From positions 1-17,328 of the forward strand of contig CANJHY010000101.1 of assembly GCA_947474275.1 (NCBI GenBank): a stretch of DNA of 17,328 bases, written 5' to 3'. Below the pieces are notes generated by a model, which searched no databases, was not told the DNA's origin, and saw only the letters and a program-made list of their open reading frames with translations. How positions within the stretch are numbered: position 1 is the stretch's first letter; the number at the start of each line of letters is the position of its first letter. This DNA is from PALSA-1004 sp947474275 (GTDB taxonomy: Bacteria > Pseudomonadota > Gammaproteobacteria > Burkholderiales > SG8-41). The translations under genes were made by a program, and so were the position numbers. Positions 6,321 to 12,632 of the stretch are shown here, in pieces.

Positions 6321-7037
6321 TTATTGATTGACGGCTTGCTGCCGCGCAGCCTCGGGCTGCCGCGCAGCCTCGGGCTGCCGCGCAGCCTCGGGCTGCTGCA
6401 CAACTTCGGGCCGCGCGAGCACCTTGCCGTTGCGGCGGCCGTTGGTGTCGGGCGAGACTACCCCCATCGAGATGATGTACTTCAACGCCTCGTCGACGCT
6501 CATGTCGAGCACGATCACGTCTGATTTCGGCATCATCAGAAAAAAACCCGAAGTCGGATTAGGCGTGGTCGGCACGTAAACGCTCCAGTACTCGCCCTGC
6601 AGGTGGTTGACGACGTCGCCGCCGGGCTGGCCGGTCAGGAACGCGATGGTCCACGAGCCGGCGCGCGGATACTGCACGAGCAGCGCCTTGCGGAAGGCAT
6701 GCCCGCTCGACGAGAACAAAGTGTCGGACACCTGCTTGACGCTGTTATAGATCGATTTGAAAACCGGGATGCGGCCGAGAATGTTTTCCCAGAACTGGAG
6801 CAGACGCTGGCCGAGCATATTGGCCGCCACCAGCCCGGTGCCGATGACGACTGCGAACGTCAGCACCACACCCATACCCGGCACATGCATGCCCAGCCAC
6901 TGCTCGGTCTGGAACTGCTCCGGCAACAGCACCAAAATCTGGTCCATGGCGCTGACCAGAAGGTGCAGGACCCATAGCGTAATACCGAGCGGAACCCAGA
7001 TCAGCAGCCCCGTAATGAAATACTTTTTCAACTGCAT
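6321..7037 (-). CDS. DUF502 family inner-membrane protein
   Basis: 238 residues with the ATG at MQLKKYF. Two hydrophobic helices are visible at about residues 7-36 and 54-80. Then come the family's conserved stretches: GRIPVFKSIYNSVKQ (88-102), a segment with GSWTIAFLTG (128-137), YVPTTPNPTSGFF (154-166) and SVDEALKYIISMGV (180-193). The biochemical function of DUF502 proteins is not established; they are widespread in bacteria. The C-terminal tail is odd: QPEAAR occurs three times at 215-232, encoded by an 18-bp tandem repeat, giving a likely disordered tail. An upstream in-frame start 17 codons earlier is possible, but those codons do not resemble the family N-terminus. It sits between an FmdB protein and aspS, 61 nt before aspS, probably in one operon. 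Confidence 0.87.
   Translation of the reverse strand: MQLKKYFITGLLIWVPLGITLWVLHLLVSAMDQILVLLPEQFQTEQWLGMHVPGMGVVLTFAVVIGTGLVAANMLGQRLLQFWENILGRIPVFKSIYNSVKQVSDTLFSSSGHAFRKALLVQYPRAGSWTIAFLTGQPGGDVVNHLQGEYWSVYVPTTPNPTSGFFLMMPKSDVIVLDMSVDEALKYIISMGVVSPDTNGRRNGKVLARPEVVQQPEAARQPEAARQPEAARQQAVNQ
6339..6410. repeat. 18-bp tandem repeat in the DUF502 coding sequence
   Basis: Three identical 18-bp units (6339-6356, 6357-6374, 6375-6392) plus a diverged fourth (6393-6410). The unit is a multiple of 3, so copy-number change would lengthen or shorten the C-terminal QPEAAR repeat without breaking the frame. The fourth unit reads PEVVQQ in protein, so it is the likely older sequence from which the array grew. 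Confidence 0.9.
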
Positions 7038-7117
7038 CCTCGCATGGACACTTTGATAAACGGCGCGCGCGGTTGTACGCGACACCAAACGATATGGCGG
7101 AAAACCTGTTGCAGGCG

Positions 7118-7133
7118 CGCCGGCGGACCGGCG
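7118..7133 (-). other. Hairpin just after the fmdB-like stop
   Basis: Perfect 6-bp stem CGCCGG / CCGGCG with a 4-nt loop, starting 3 nt after the stop codon of the zinc-ribbon gene. It is followed on the minus strand by a smaller CCTG/CAGG stem ending in TTTT. It could partly terminate or attenuate transcription before the DUF502 gene. The remaining sequence of this 99-nt gap shows no other signal. Confidence 0.35.
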
Positions 7134-7136
7134 TGA

Positions 7137-7493
7137 TCAGCTGTTCGCCACCGGCGTCGCGGCCGGCTTTGCCGCCGCGGCGGGTGCATCGGCCTTTTTC
7201 GCCGGCGCATCAGCTGCGGGTTTGGCGTCGGCTTTTGCCGCGGACTTGTCGTCCGACTTTGCCGCCGGCGTGTCGTCCGCTTTCGCTGCCGGCTTGTCCG
7301 CCGTCTTGGCGCCATGCTTGAAATCGGTCGCGTACCAGCCGCTGCCCTTCAATTGAAAGCCGGCAGCAGTCACCATTTTGCTCAAAGCCGGTTTCCCGCA
7401 CTCGGGGCAATCCTTCATCGGAGCATCGCTCAATTTCTGCAGGAATTCCTTTTGGAACCCGCACGCCGTGCATCGATACTCATAGATGGGCAT
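7137..7493 (-). CDS. FmdB-family zinc-ribbon protein with Ala/Lys-rich tail
   Basis: 118 residues. The N-terminal 60 or so form the FmdB/CxxC_CxxC_SSSS zinc ribbon: MPIYEYRCTACG with C8/C11 and MKDCPECG with C29/C32, four cysteines that should bind one zinc ion. The family is named after a putative regulator of formamidase expression, but the function of most members is unknown. From about residue 62 the protein changes to a low-complexity tail of Ala, Lys, Asp and Pro (repeated ADKPAAKADD-like units), resembling histone H1-like tails and likely disordered. Start is fixed by GGGAGA about 6 nt before the ATG at MPIYEY. It is the first gene of the minus-strand cluster, with a TATAAT box upstream. 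Confidence 0.88.
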   Translation of the reverse strand: MPIYEYRCTACGFQKEFLQKLSDAPMKDCPECGKPALSKMVTAAGFQLKGSGWYATDFKHGAKTADKPAAKADDTPAAKSDDKSAAKADAKPAADAPAKKADAPAAAAKPAATPVANS

Positions 7494-7519
7494 AATTTCT
7501 CCCAAATTCAAAAGGTTGG

Positions 7520-7525
7520 ATTATA
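7520..7525 (-). promoter_or_regulatory. Probable -10 box for the fmdB-aspS-nudB cluster
   Basis: A perfect TATAAT lies on the minus strand 26 nt upstream of the fmdB-like ATG. The -35 position (about 7543-7548) reads TCGCTG, a poor match, so an activator or weak promoter would be needed. It is the best candidate for the operon promoter. Confidence 0.4.
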
Positions 7526-7608
7526 GCGGAAAGCGCTCCGCCCAGCGAGATGAGATGGGACCGAAAACGGTAAAACTCAATGGGCGGGGGCGGCAGGAAG
7601 ACGGTAAT

Positions 7609-7644
7609 CGCTCCGCTATACTCATGCTTTCGGCAGACGGAGCG
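7609..7644 (+). promoter_or_regulatory. Possible RBS-masking hairpin and -10 box before the first phosphotransacetylase gene
   Basis: CGCTCCG (7609-7615) is the exact reverse complement of CGGAGCG (7638-7644), which contains the GGAG ribosome-binding site of the next gene. Pairing would hide the RBS. However, TATACT (7617-7622) is a good -10 box; if it is used, the transcript starts after the left arm and the hairpin cannot form. No convincing -35 is seen. Confidence 0.3.
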
Positions 7645-7647
7645 CTG

Positions 7648-8637
7648 ATGGAGCTACCTCTCCCGCCCCCCGCCCGCTGCCGCCCGCCATCCAACAGGAC
7701 CTTCCGTTTGAACGCGCAACATAAAGCTTTCCAGAAACTGTTCGCGCGCAACCGGCGCCTGCCACCGCTGCCTATGGCCGTAGTCCATCCCTGCGACACC
7801 GAATCGCTGCGCGGCGCGCTTGATGCCGCGCGCCACCGGCTCATCAAGCCGATATTGGTCGGGCCCGCGGCAAAAATCCACCGCGTCGCCAAAGCGGCGG
7901 GGTTGAACATCAGCGGATACGAAATCGTCTCCACCGAGCACAGCCACGCCGCAGCGGAAGCGGCGGTGGCGCTCGCGCGCGCCGGGCACGTCGAAGGCCT
8001 GATAAAAGGCAGCTTGCACACCGATGAACTCATGAGCGCGGTCGTCGCGGAAGCCACCGGGCTGCGCACCGCGCGGCGCATCAGCCACGTTTTCCTGCTC
8101 GACGTGCCGGCTTACCCGCGCCCTCTCCTGATCACGGACGCCGCGATCAACATCTATCCAGACCTCGAGACCAAGCGCGACATCGTGCAGAATGCCATTG
8201 ACCTCGCGCATGCGCTCGGCATCGCGCGCCCGCGTGTGGCGATCCTGTCCGCGCTCGAAACGGTGACGTCCAAGATTCCCTCGACCATCGATGCGGCCGC
8301 ATTGTGCAAGATGGCCGATCGCGGGCAGATCACGGGCGCGCTGCTCGACGGGCCACTGGCGTTCGACAACGCGATCTCGGATGTCGCACGGCGCGCCAAA
8401 CACATCACTTCGCAGGTGGCGGGACGGCCGGACATCCTGATGGTGCCCGATCTCGAAGCCGGCAACATGCTGGTCAAGCAGCTGCAGTACCTGGCCGGCG
8501 CCAAGGCGGCCGGCATCGTGCTTGGCGCGCGCGTGCCGATCGCGCTTACCAGCCGCGCCGATCCGGCGCAGGCGCGCATGGCCTCCGCTGCGATCGCAGT
8601 TCTGTTACGCACGCACGTGAAGAAAGTCCATAAGTGA
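7648..8637 (+). CDS. Phosphate acetyl/butyryltransferase-family protein, stand-alone form
   Basis: 329 residues from the ATG preceded by GGAG at 5 nt spacing; a TTG 20 codons later is an alternative start and would remove a proline-rich leader. From about residue 25 it resembles the phosphotransacetylase half of MaoC-Pta fusion proteins of Proteobacteria: PMAVVHPCD near 42-50, PILVGPAAKI, IKGSLHTDELM, ETVTSKIPST, KMADRGQITG, DGPLAFDNA and VPDLEAGNM. The MaoC hydratase domain usually fused in front is absent. It should transfer an acyl group, acetyl or butyryl, between CoA and phosphate. Its stop overlaps the ackA start (GTGA), so the pair probably works as acyl-CoA to acyl-phosphate to acid plus ATP, or the reverse. 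The substrate is not settled by sequence. Confidence 0.88.
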   Translation: MELPLPPPARCRPPSNRTFRLNAQHKAFQKLFARNRRLPPLPMAVVHPCDTESLRGALDAARHRLIKPILVGPAAKIHRVAKAAGLNISGYEIVSTEHSHAAAEAAVALARAGHVEGLIKGSLHTDELMSAVVAEATGLRTARRISHVFLLDVPAYPRPLLITDAAINIYPDLETKRDIVQNAIDLAHALGIARPRVAILSALETVTSKIPSTIDAAALCKMADRGQITGALLDGPLAFDNAISDVARRAKHITSQVAGRPDILMVPDLEAGNMLVKQLQYLAGAKAAGIVLGARVPIALTSRADPAQARMASAAIAVLLRTHVKKVHK

Positions 8638-9815
8638 CGGACGCAACCCTTGTCATCAACGCGGGTTCTTCCAGCATCAAATTCGCCGCTTATACCGCCG
8701 GCGCGACGCCTGAACGCAAGCTGCGCGGTTCGATCGACGGACTCGGCACAGAGCCGCACTTCGCGGCGAGCGACGCCGCCGGCAAACCATTCACCGAAAA
8801 CCCGCTGGCCGACGCCACGCCAGCGTTGACGCATGAGCAAGCGCTGGAACGGCTCTTCGCCTGGATCGATGCTCAATGCAAAAACCTGCGCATCGTCGCC
8901 GCCGGCCATCGCGTGGTGCACGGTGCCGACCAGTTCACGGCACCTGTACTCGTGAATGACGCCATACTTGCGCAACTCGACAAGCTGGTGCCGCTCGCGC
9001 GCCTGCATCAGCCGCACAATCTCGCTGCGATCCGCGCGCTGGCCCGGTTGCGTCCGGGTTTGCCGCAGGTCGCCTGCTTCGACACCGCATTTCACTGCAC
9101 GCAACACGCGCTCGCCCGGATGTACGCGTTGCCGCAGGAACTGTCCGCGAGCGGAATCAAGCGTTACGGCTTTCATGGGCTGTCGTATCAATATATTGCG
9201 GATGTGTCGCCCGACCATCTGGGCAAGCAGGCCGATGGCCGCGTCATCGTCGCCCACCTAGGCGCGGGCGCCAGCCTGTGCGCGTTGCTGGCACGTACGA
9301 GCATGGCGACCACCATGGGATTTTCCGTGCTCGACGGGCTGATGATGGGCACCCGCGCAGGCTCCCTCGACCCGGGCGTCGTGTTTTACCTGATGCGCGA
9401 GCGCGGCATGAGCGCCGACGCGGTGGAGGACTTGCTGTATTTGCGTTCCGGCCTGCTCGGCGTTTCCGGGGTGAGTTCAGACATGCGCGTGCTTCTCGCC
9501 AGCGCCGATCTGCGCGCACGCACGGCGGTCGAACTCTTCGCCTATCGCGCAGCTCGCGAAATCGGCTCGCTCGCCGCCGCCCTCGGCGGGCTCGATGCGT
9601 TAATATTCACCGGCGGTATCGGCGAACACGCTGCGCCAGTGCGTGAATTGATCTGCAAACATTGCGCGTGGCTGGGCGTCGAACTCGACCCGACCGCCAA
9701 CGCCCGCCATGCAACGTGTATTACTATGACGGGCGCTCGCACCACGGCATGGGTCATTCCCACCGACGAGGAGATCGTGATTGCGCGCCACACCGGCCGC
9801 CTGCTAAAGGAATAG
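8634..9815 (+). CDS. ackA: Acetate kinase
   Basis: 393 residues; makes ATP and acetate from acetyl-phosphate, or the reverse. Active-site motifs are intact: VINAGSSSIK at 7-16 (N9), GHRVVHG at 91-97 (R93), FDTAFH at 149-154 (catalytic D150), YGFHG at 178-182 (H181), AHLGAGAS at 207-214, GTRAGSLDPG at 239-248 (R241), FTGGIGEH in the C-terminal half and TDEE near the end. The nucleotide-loop AHLGNGAS of many acetate kinases reads AHLGAGAS here. The GTG start overlaps the TGA of the upstream phosphotransacetylase-like gene (GTGA), so the pair is translationally coupled. A propionate or butyrate kinase role cannot be excluded, given the acyl-transferase partner. Confidence 0.95.
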   Translation: MTDATLVINAGSSSIKFAAYTAGATPERKLRGSIDGLGTEPHFAASDAAGKPFTENPLADATPALTHEQALERLFAWIDAQCKNLRIVAAGHRVVHGADQFTAPVLVNDAILAQLDKLVPLARLHQPHNLAAIRALARLRPGLPQVACFDTAFHCTQHALARMYALPQELSASGIKRYGFHGLSYQYIADVSPDHLGKQADGRVIVAHLGAGASLCALLARTSMATTMGFSVLDGLMMGTRAGSLDPGVVFYLMRERGMSADAVEDLLYLRSGLLGVSGVSSDMRVLLASADLRARTAVELFAYRAAREIGSLAAALGGLDALIFTGGIGEHAAPVRELICKHCAWLGVELDPTANARHATCITMTGARTTAWVIPTDEEIVIARHTGRLLKE

Positions 9816-9883
9816 ATAAGAAAGAACAATATAGGGCAACGATGTTATGGGGAATGATGGTTCTTGCCTATGGCCTGGCTTCC

Positions 9884-9919
9884 CTTAGCGTCCTTAGCGT
9901 CCTTCGCGTCCTTGGCGGT
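9884..9919. repeat. 9-bp degenerate tandem repeat, four units
   Basis: Units CTTAGCGTC, CTTAGCGTC, CTTCGCGTC and CTTGGCGGT lie back to back in the ackA-citrate synthase gap. From general familiarity, similar repeats (on the other strand AACCGCCAAGGACGC...) occur in intergenic DNA of many bacteria. No function is assigned. The rest of this 151-nt gap has no clear promoter or terminator. Confidence 0.75.
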
Positions 9920-9966
9920 TCAAGATGTTTAGCGCTTTTAGATTGAGTTTCAGAAGGAGCAAGGTA

Positions 9967-11109
9967 ATGGAAGAGACCACCGAAAAAATAGAAATACACC
10001 GCGGCCTGAAGGGCATGTACTTCGACCGCTCGCGCGTGTGCTACATCGACGGGCGCAACGGCGAGCTGCGCTATCGCGGTTATTCGATCCACGAGCTTGC
10101 CGAGCATTCAGCCTTCGAAGAGACTTGCTACCTCCTTTTGAAAGGCGAATTGCCCAAACGCGCGGAACTCGACGCGTTTACCGCCGAACTCAAGGCCGCG
10201 CGCGTGCTGCCGCCGCAAATCTACGACGTGATCCGTCTCATCAAGGGCGCCCACCCGATGGACGTGTTGCGCACCGCTGTTTCCGCGCTCGCGACATTTG
10301 ATCCCGAGACCGCGGACAAATCGCCTGCAGCAACGCTGCGCAAAGGCATCCGGCTCACCGTCCAGGTACCGATGATAGTCGCCGCACATGAGCATATTCG
10401 CAACGGTCGTGAGCCGATTGCGCCCAACCCGCGCCTCGGTCATGCAGCAAACTTTCTCTACATGCTCAAGGGCAAGGAACCGAGCGCGGACGCCGCGCGC
10501 CTGATGGACCTCGACATGGTCCTGCACGCAGAACACGGCTCGAACGCGTCGTCGTTCGCCGCACGCGTAGTGGCCGGCACGGATGCCGACCTGCACGGCG
10601 CGATCACGTCCGCCATCGCAGCACTCGCCGGCCCCGCGCACGGCGGTGCTGCGGAGAACGTAATGCGCATGGCGCAGGAGATAGGCGATGCCTCCAAAGC
10701 CGCAGAGTACGTGAAAACCAAGCGCGCAAACAAGGAGCCGGTGATGGGCTTCGGCCATCGCGTTTATCGCGCCGAAGATCCGCGTGCGCGCCACATGCGT
10801 GCCGGCGTGGAAAAACTTTCGCGCGAAATGGGCCAGCCGCAATGGTATGGAATTCTGGAAGCGGTCGTGGCGGCAATGAGCCCTTATGCGCGCCACGGCG
10901 TCAACGTGAACGTGGATTTCTATGCGGGCGTCGTCTACTTTCTGAACGGCATCGCCGAGGACCTGTTCGTGCCGATCTTCGCCGTCGGCCGCGTGCCGGG
11001 CTGGACGATCCAGGTCATCGAGCAGATTGAGAACAATATCCTGTTGCGCCCGCTCACGCTATACAACGGCCCGGAGCCGCGCACTTACGTGCCGATCGAA
11101 AAGCGTTAA
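9967..11109 (+). CDS. Citrate synthase, small (about 380-residue) type
   Basis: 380 residues. Condenses acetyl-CoA with oxaloacetate to citrate. The catalytic triad of the family is present: H225 (GPAHGG), H264 (GFGHRVY) and D317 (NVDFYAG); the substrate-binding AEHGSNASSF segment is at 188-197. It has the compact form of Gram-positive, archaeal and 2-methylcitrate synthases and lacks the N-terminal extension of the roughly 430-residue NADH-regulated GltA of Proteobacteria, so it may be a second, laterally acquired enzyme. 2-methylcitrate synthase is an alternative, though no prpB or prpD is nearby. AAGGAG and AAGG lie upstream of the ATG. It follows ackA by 151 nt and ends 4 nt from the convergent pta gene, which suggests an acetyl-CoA-handling cluster. 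Confidence 0.9.
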   Translation: MEETTEKIEIHRGLKGMYFDRSRVCYIDGRNGELRYRGYSIHELAEHSAFEETCYLLLKGELPKRAELDAFTAELKAARVLPPQIYDVIRLIKGAHPMDVLRTAVSALATFDPETADKSPAATLRKGIRLTVQVPMIVAAHEHIRNGREPIAPNPRLGHAANFLYMLKGKEPSADAARLMDLDMVLHAEHGSNASSFAARVVAGTDADLHGAITSAIAALAGPAHGGAAENVMRMAQEIGDASKAAEYVKTKRANKEPVMGFGHRVYRAEDPRARHMRAGVEKLSREMGQPQWYGILEAVVAAMSPYARHGVNVNVDFYAGVVYFLNGIAEDLFVPIFAVGRVPGWTIQVIEQIENNILLRPLTLYNGPEPRTYVPIEKR

Positions 11110-11113
11110 TGCG

Positions 11114-12100
11114 TTAAGCGCCGGCCAGCACGATAGCAGCGGTGGCGACGATATCTTCCACACTCGCCCCGCGCGACAGGTCGGAGAGCGGCCGCGCGAA
11201 ACCCTGCAGCACCGGGCCCACGGCGCGCGCGCTGGCCATGTACTGGGTGAGTTTGTAACCGATATTGCCGGCATCGAGATCGGGAAACACCAGCACGTTC
11301 GCCTGGCCGGCGACGGCGCCGACTTCCTTCATCTTTTTCGCCGCCGCTTGCGGTGACAATGCGGTGTCCGCCTGTAACTCACCATCGATGAGTAGTTCCG
11401 GCGCACGCGCTTTCGCGAGAGCAAGCGCGCGCGTCACCTTGTCGATGCGTGCATGTTGCGCGCTGCCCTTGGTGGAAAACGACAGCAGCGCGACCCGCGG
11501 CTCTTCGTGCAGCAGCGCGCGGCAGGTTGCAGCGGAAGCAAGCGCGATATCGGCAAGCGTTTCTGCATCCGGTTCGACGTTGACCGCGCAGTCAGCGTAA
11601 ATGAAGTTGCGCGCCGCCGCGCCGTCGCGGCCGGGCACGATCATCAGGAAAAAACTCGACGGCATGCGCATGCCCTCCGCGAGCCCTACGGTCATCAATC
11701 CCGCTTCGATCACGCGTCCGGTGGCATTCGCAACACCCGCGATCATCGCGTCCGCGTCCTGCGCCTTGACCATCATGCCGGCGTGAAACAACGGTTTGCG
11801 CACCAGCCGCGCAGCTATCTTCGCGCCATCCGGCCGGCTGACCGCATAAAGACTGGCGTAAGCGTCCAGCCGTTCGCTGCTCTGGGGATCGACCGTGACT
11901 ATGCCATCGAGGGAAACGTGGGCGCGCGCGGCGGCGGCTTCGATTTCAGCGGGCGCGCCGAGGAGTATCGGCAGCGCAATTTGCTCATCCAACAAACGAC
12001 GCGCGGCGGCAACGATGCGCTCATCGTGACCTTCGGGAAAAACTAGGCGTTTGCCACGTCCCCGCGCCTGCGCCTTGCAGGCGTCAACGATGTCGCTCAC
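11114..12100 (-). CDS. pta: Phosphate acetyltransferase, Pta/EutD catalytic-domain type
   Basis: 328 residues, the size of the catalytic domain of class I phosphotransacetylases, without the N-terminal regulatory domains of long E. coli Pta. Family stretches: KRLVFPEGHDERIVAAARRL near 17-36, VKAQDADAMIAGVANAT near 110-126, LMTVGLAEG, LSFSTKGSA, DGELQADTAL near 239-248 and VFPDLDAGNIGYKL near 270-283. It interconverts acetyl-CoA plus phosphate and acetyl-phosphate plus CoA. It is only distantly like the phosphotransacetylase-family gene at 7648-8637, so the two are not a recent duplication. GTG start, with no good Shine-Dalgarno sequence; it lies 39 nt behind ssb on the same strand and may be read from the MFS-ssb transcript. 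It faces the citrate synthase gene tail to tail, 4 nt apart. Confidence 0.93.
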   Translation of the reverse strand: MSDIVDACKAQARGRGKRLVFPEGHDERIVAAARRLLDEQIALPILLGAPAEIEAAAARAHVSLDGIVTVDPQSSERLDAYASLYAVSRPDGAKIAARLVRKPLFHAGMMVKAQDADAMIAGVANATGRVIEAGLMTVGLAEGMRMPSSFFLMIVPGRDGAAARNFIYADCAVNVEPDAETLADIALASAATCRALLHEEPRVALLSFSTKGSAQHARIDKVTRALALAKARAPELLIDGELQADTALSPQAAAKKMKEVGAVAGQANVLVFPDLDAGNIGYKLTQYMASARAVGPVLQGFARPLSDLSRGASVEDIVATAAIVLAGA

Positions 12101-12113
12101 GCGTTATGAATTC

Positions 12114-12161
12114 TTAGAACGAAATGTCGTCGTCCGCTTTTAGAATGGAATGTCGTCGTCC
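12114..12161. repeat. Duplicated ssb 3' end (two 22-nt copies)
   Basis: The last 22 nt of ssb including its stop (12140-12161) recur at 12114-12135 with 20 of 22 bases identical, a 26-nt period. On the minus strand the second copy would encode DDDISF then TAA, but in a frame shifted relative to ssb and after the ssb stop. It appears to be a decayed duplication of the SSB C-terminal-tip coding sequence. Confidence 0.8.
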
Positions 12162-12610
12162 ATATCGTCAAACGATGCGCCGCCGCCTTTTTTCGCGGCC
12201 GCCGCAGGTTTGCCGCCACCGCCGCCAGAAGATGTGGCCTCTTTCGGTTCGCCGCGCGACATCGAGTCGGAACCGCCGGCGCGCGAACCCAGCATCTGCA
12301 TGCGGTCGGCGACGATTTCGGTGGTGTAGCGGTCTTTGCCTTCCTTGTCCTGCCATTTGCGCGTCTGCAGCCGGCCCTCGACGTAGACCTGCGAGCCTTT
12401 TTTCAGGTATTCGCCGCAGATTTCCGCCAGCTTGGCGAACGTCGAAACGCGGTGCCATTCGGTGCGCTCCTGCTGCTCGCCGCTCTTGTCTTTCCACTTG
12501 TCGGTGGTGGCGATGCTGAAATTGCACACCGCGCCGCCGTCGGGCAAAAAGCGTGACTCAGGGTCTTTGCCGAGATTACCTACCAGGATTACCTTGTTCA
12601 CAGATGCCAT
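12140..12610 (-). CDS. ssb: Single-stranded DNA-binding protein
   Basis: 156 residues. The N-terminal OB fold (about 1-108) has the typical start MASVNKVILVGNLGKDPE, the EWHRV stretch near 51-55 and GSQVYVEGRLQTRKW near 72-86. A Gly/Ala/Lys-rich linker (about 109-144) follows, and the end is the acidic tip DDDIPF, which recruits partner proteins in replication, recombination and repair. The length is usual for proteobacterial SSB. A strong Shine-Dalgarno sequence, GGAGG, lies 6 nt before the ATG. It starts 22 nt after the MFS gene, so it may be read with it. uvrA is the next gene beyond, divergent, an arrangement shared with many Proteobacteria where ssb and uvrA are close. Confidence 0.97.
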   Translation of the reverse strand: MASVNKVILVGNLGKDPESRFLPDGGAVCNFSIATTDKWKDKSGEQQERTEWHRVSTFAKLAEICGEYLKKGSQVYVEGRLQTRKWQDKEGKDRYTTEIVADRMQMLGSRAGGSDSMSRGEPKEATSSGGGGGKPAAAAKKGGGASFDDMDDDIPF

Positions 12611-12632
12611 ATCGGGCCTCCAATTAGTTCTG

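Noticed and set aside
6260..6403. N-terminal extension of aspS encoding SPRLRG repeats
   Set aside because: It is the 18-bp repeat of the DUF502 gene read in another frame. AspRS homology begins at the ATG at 6259.
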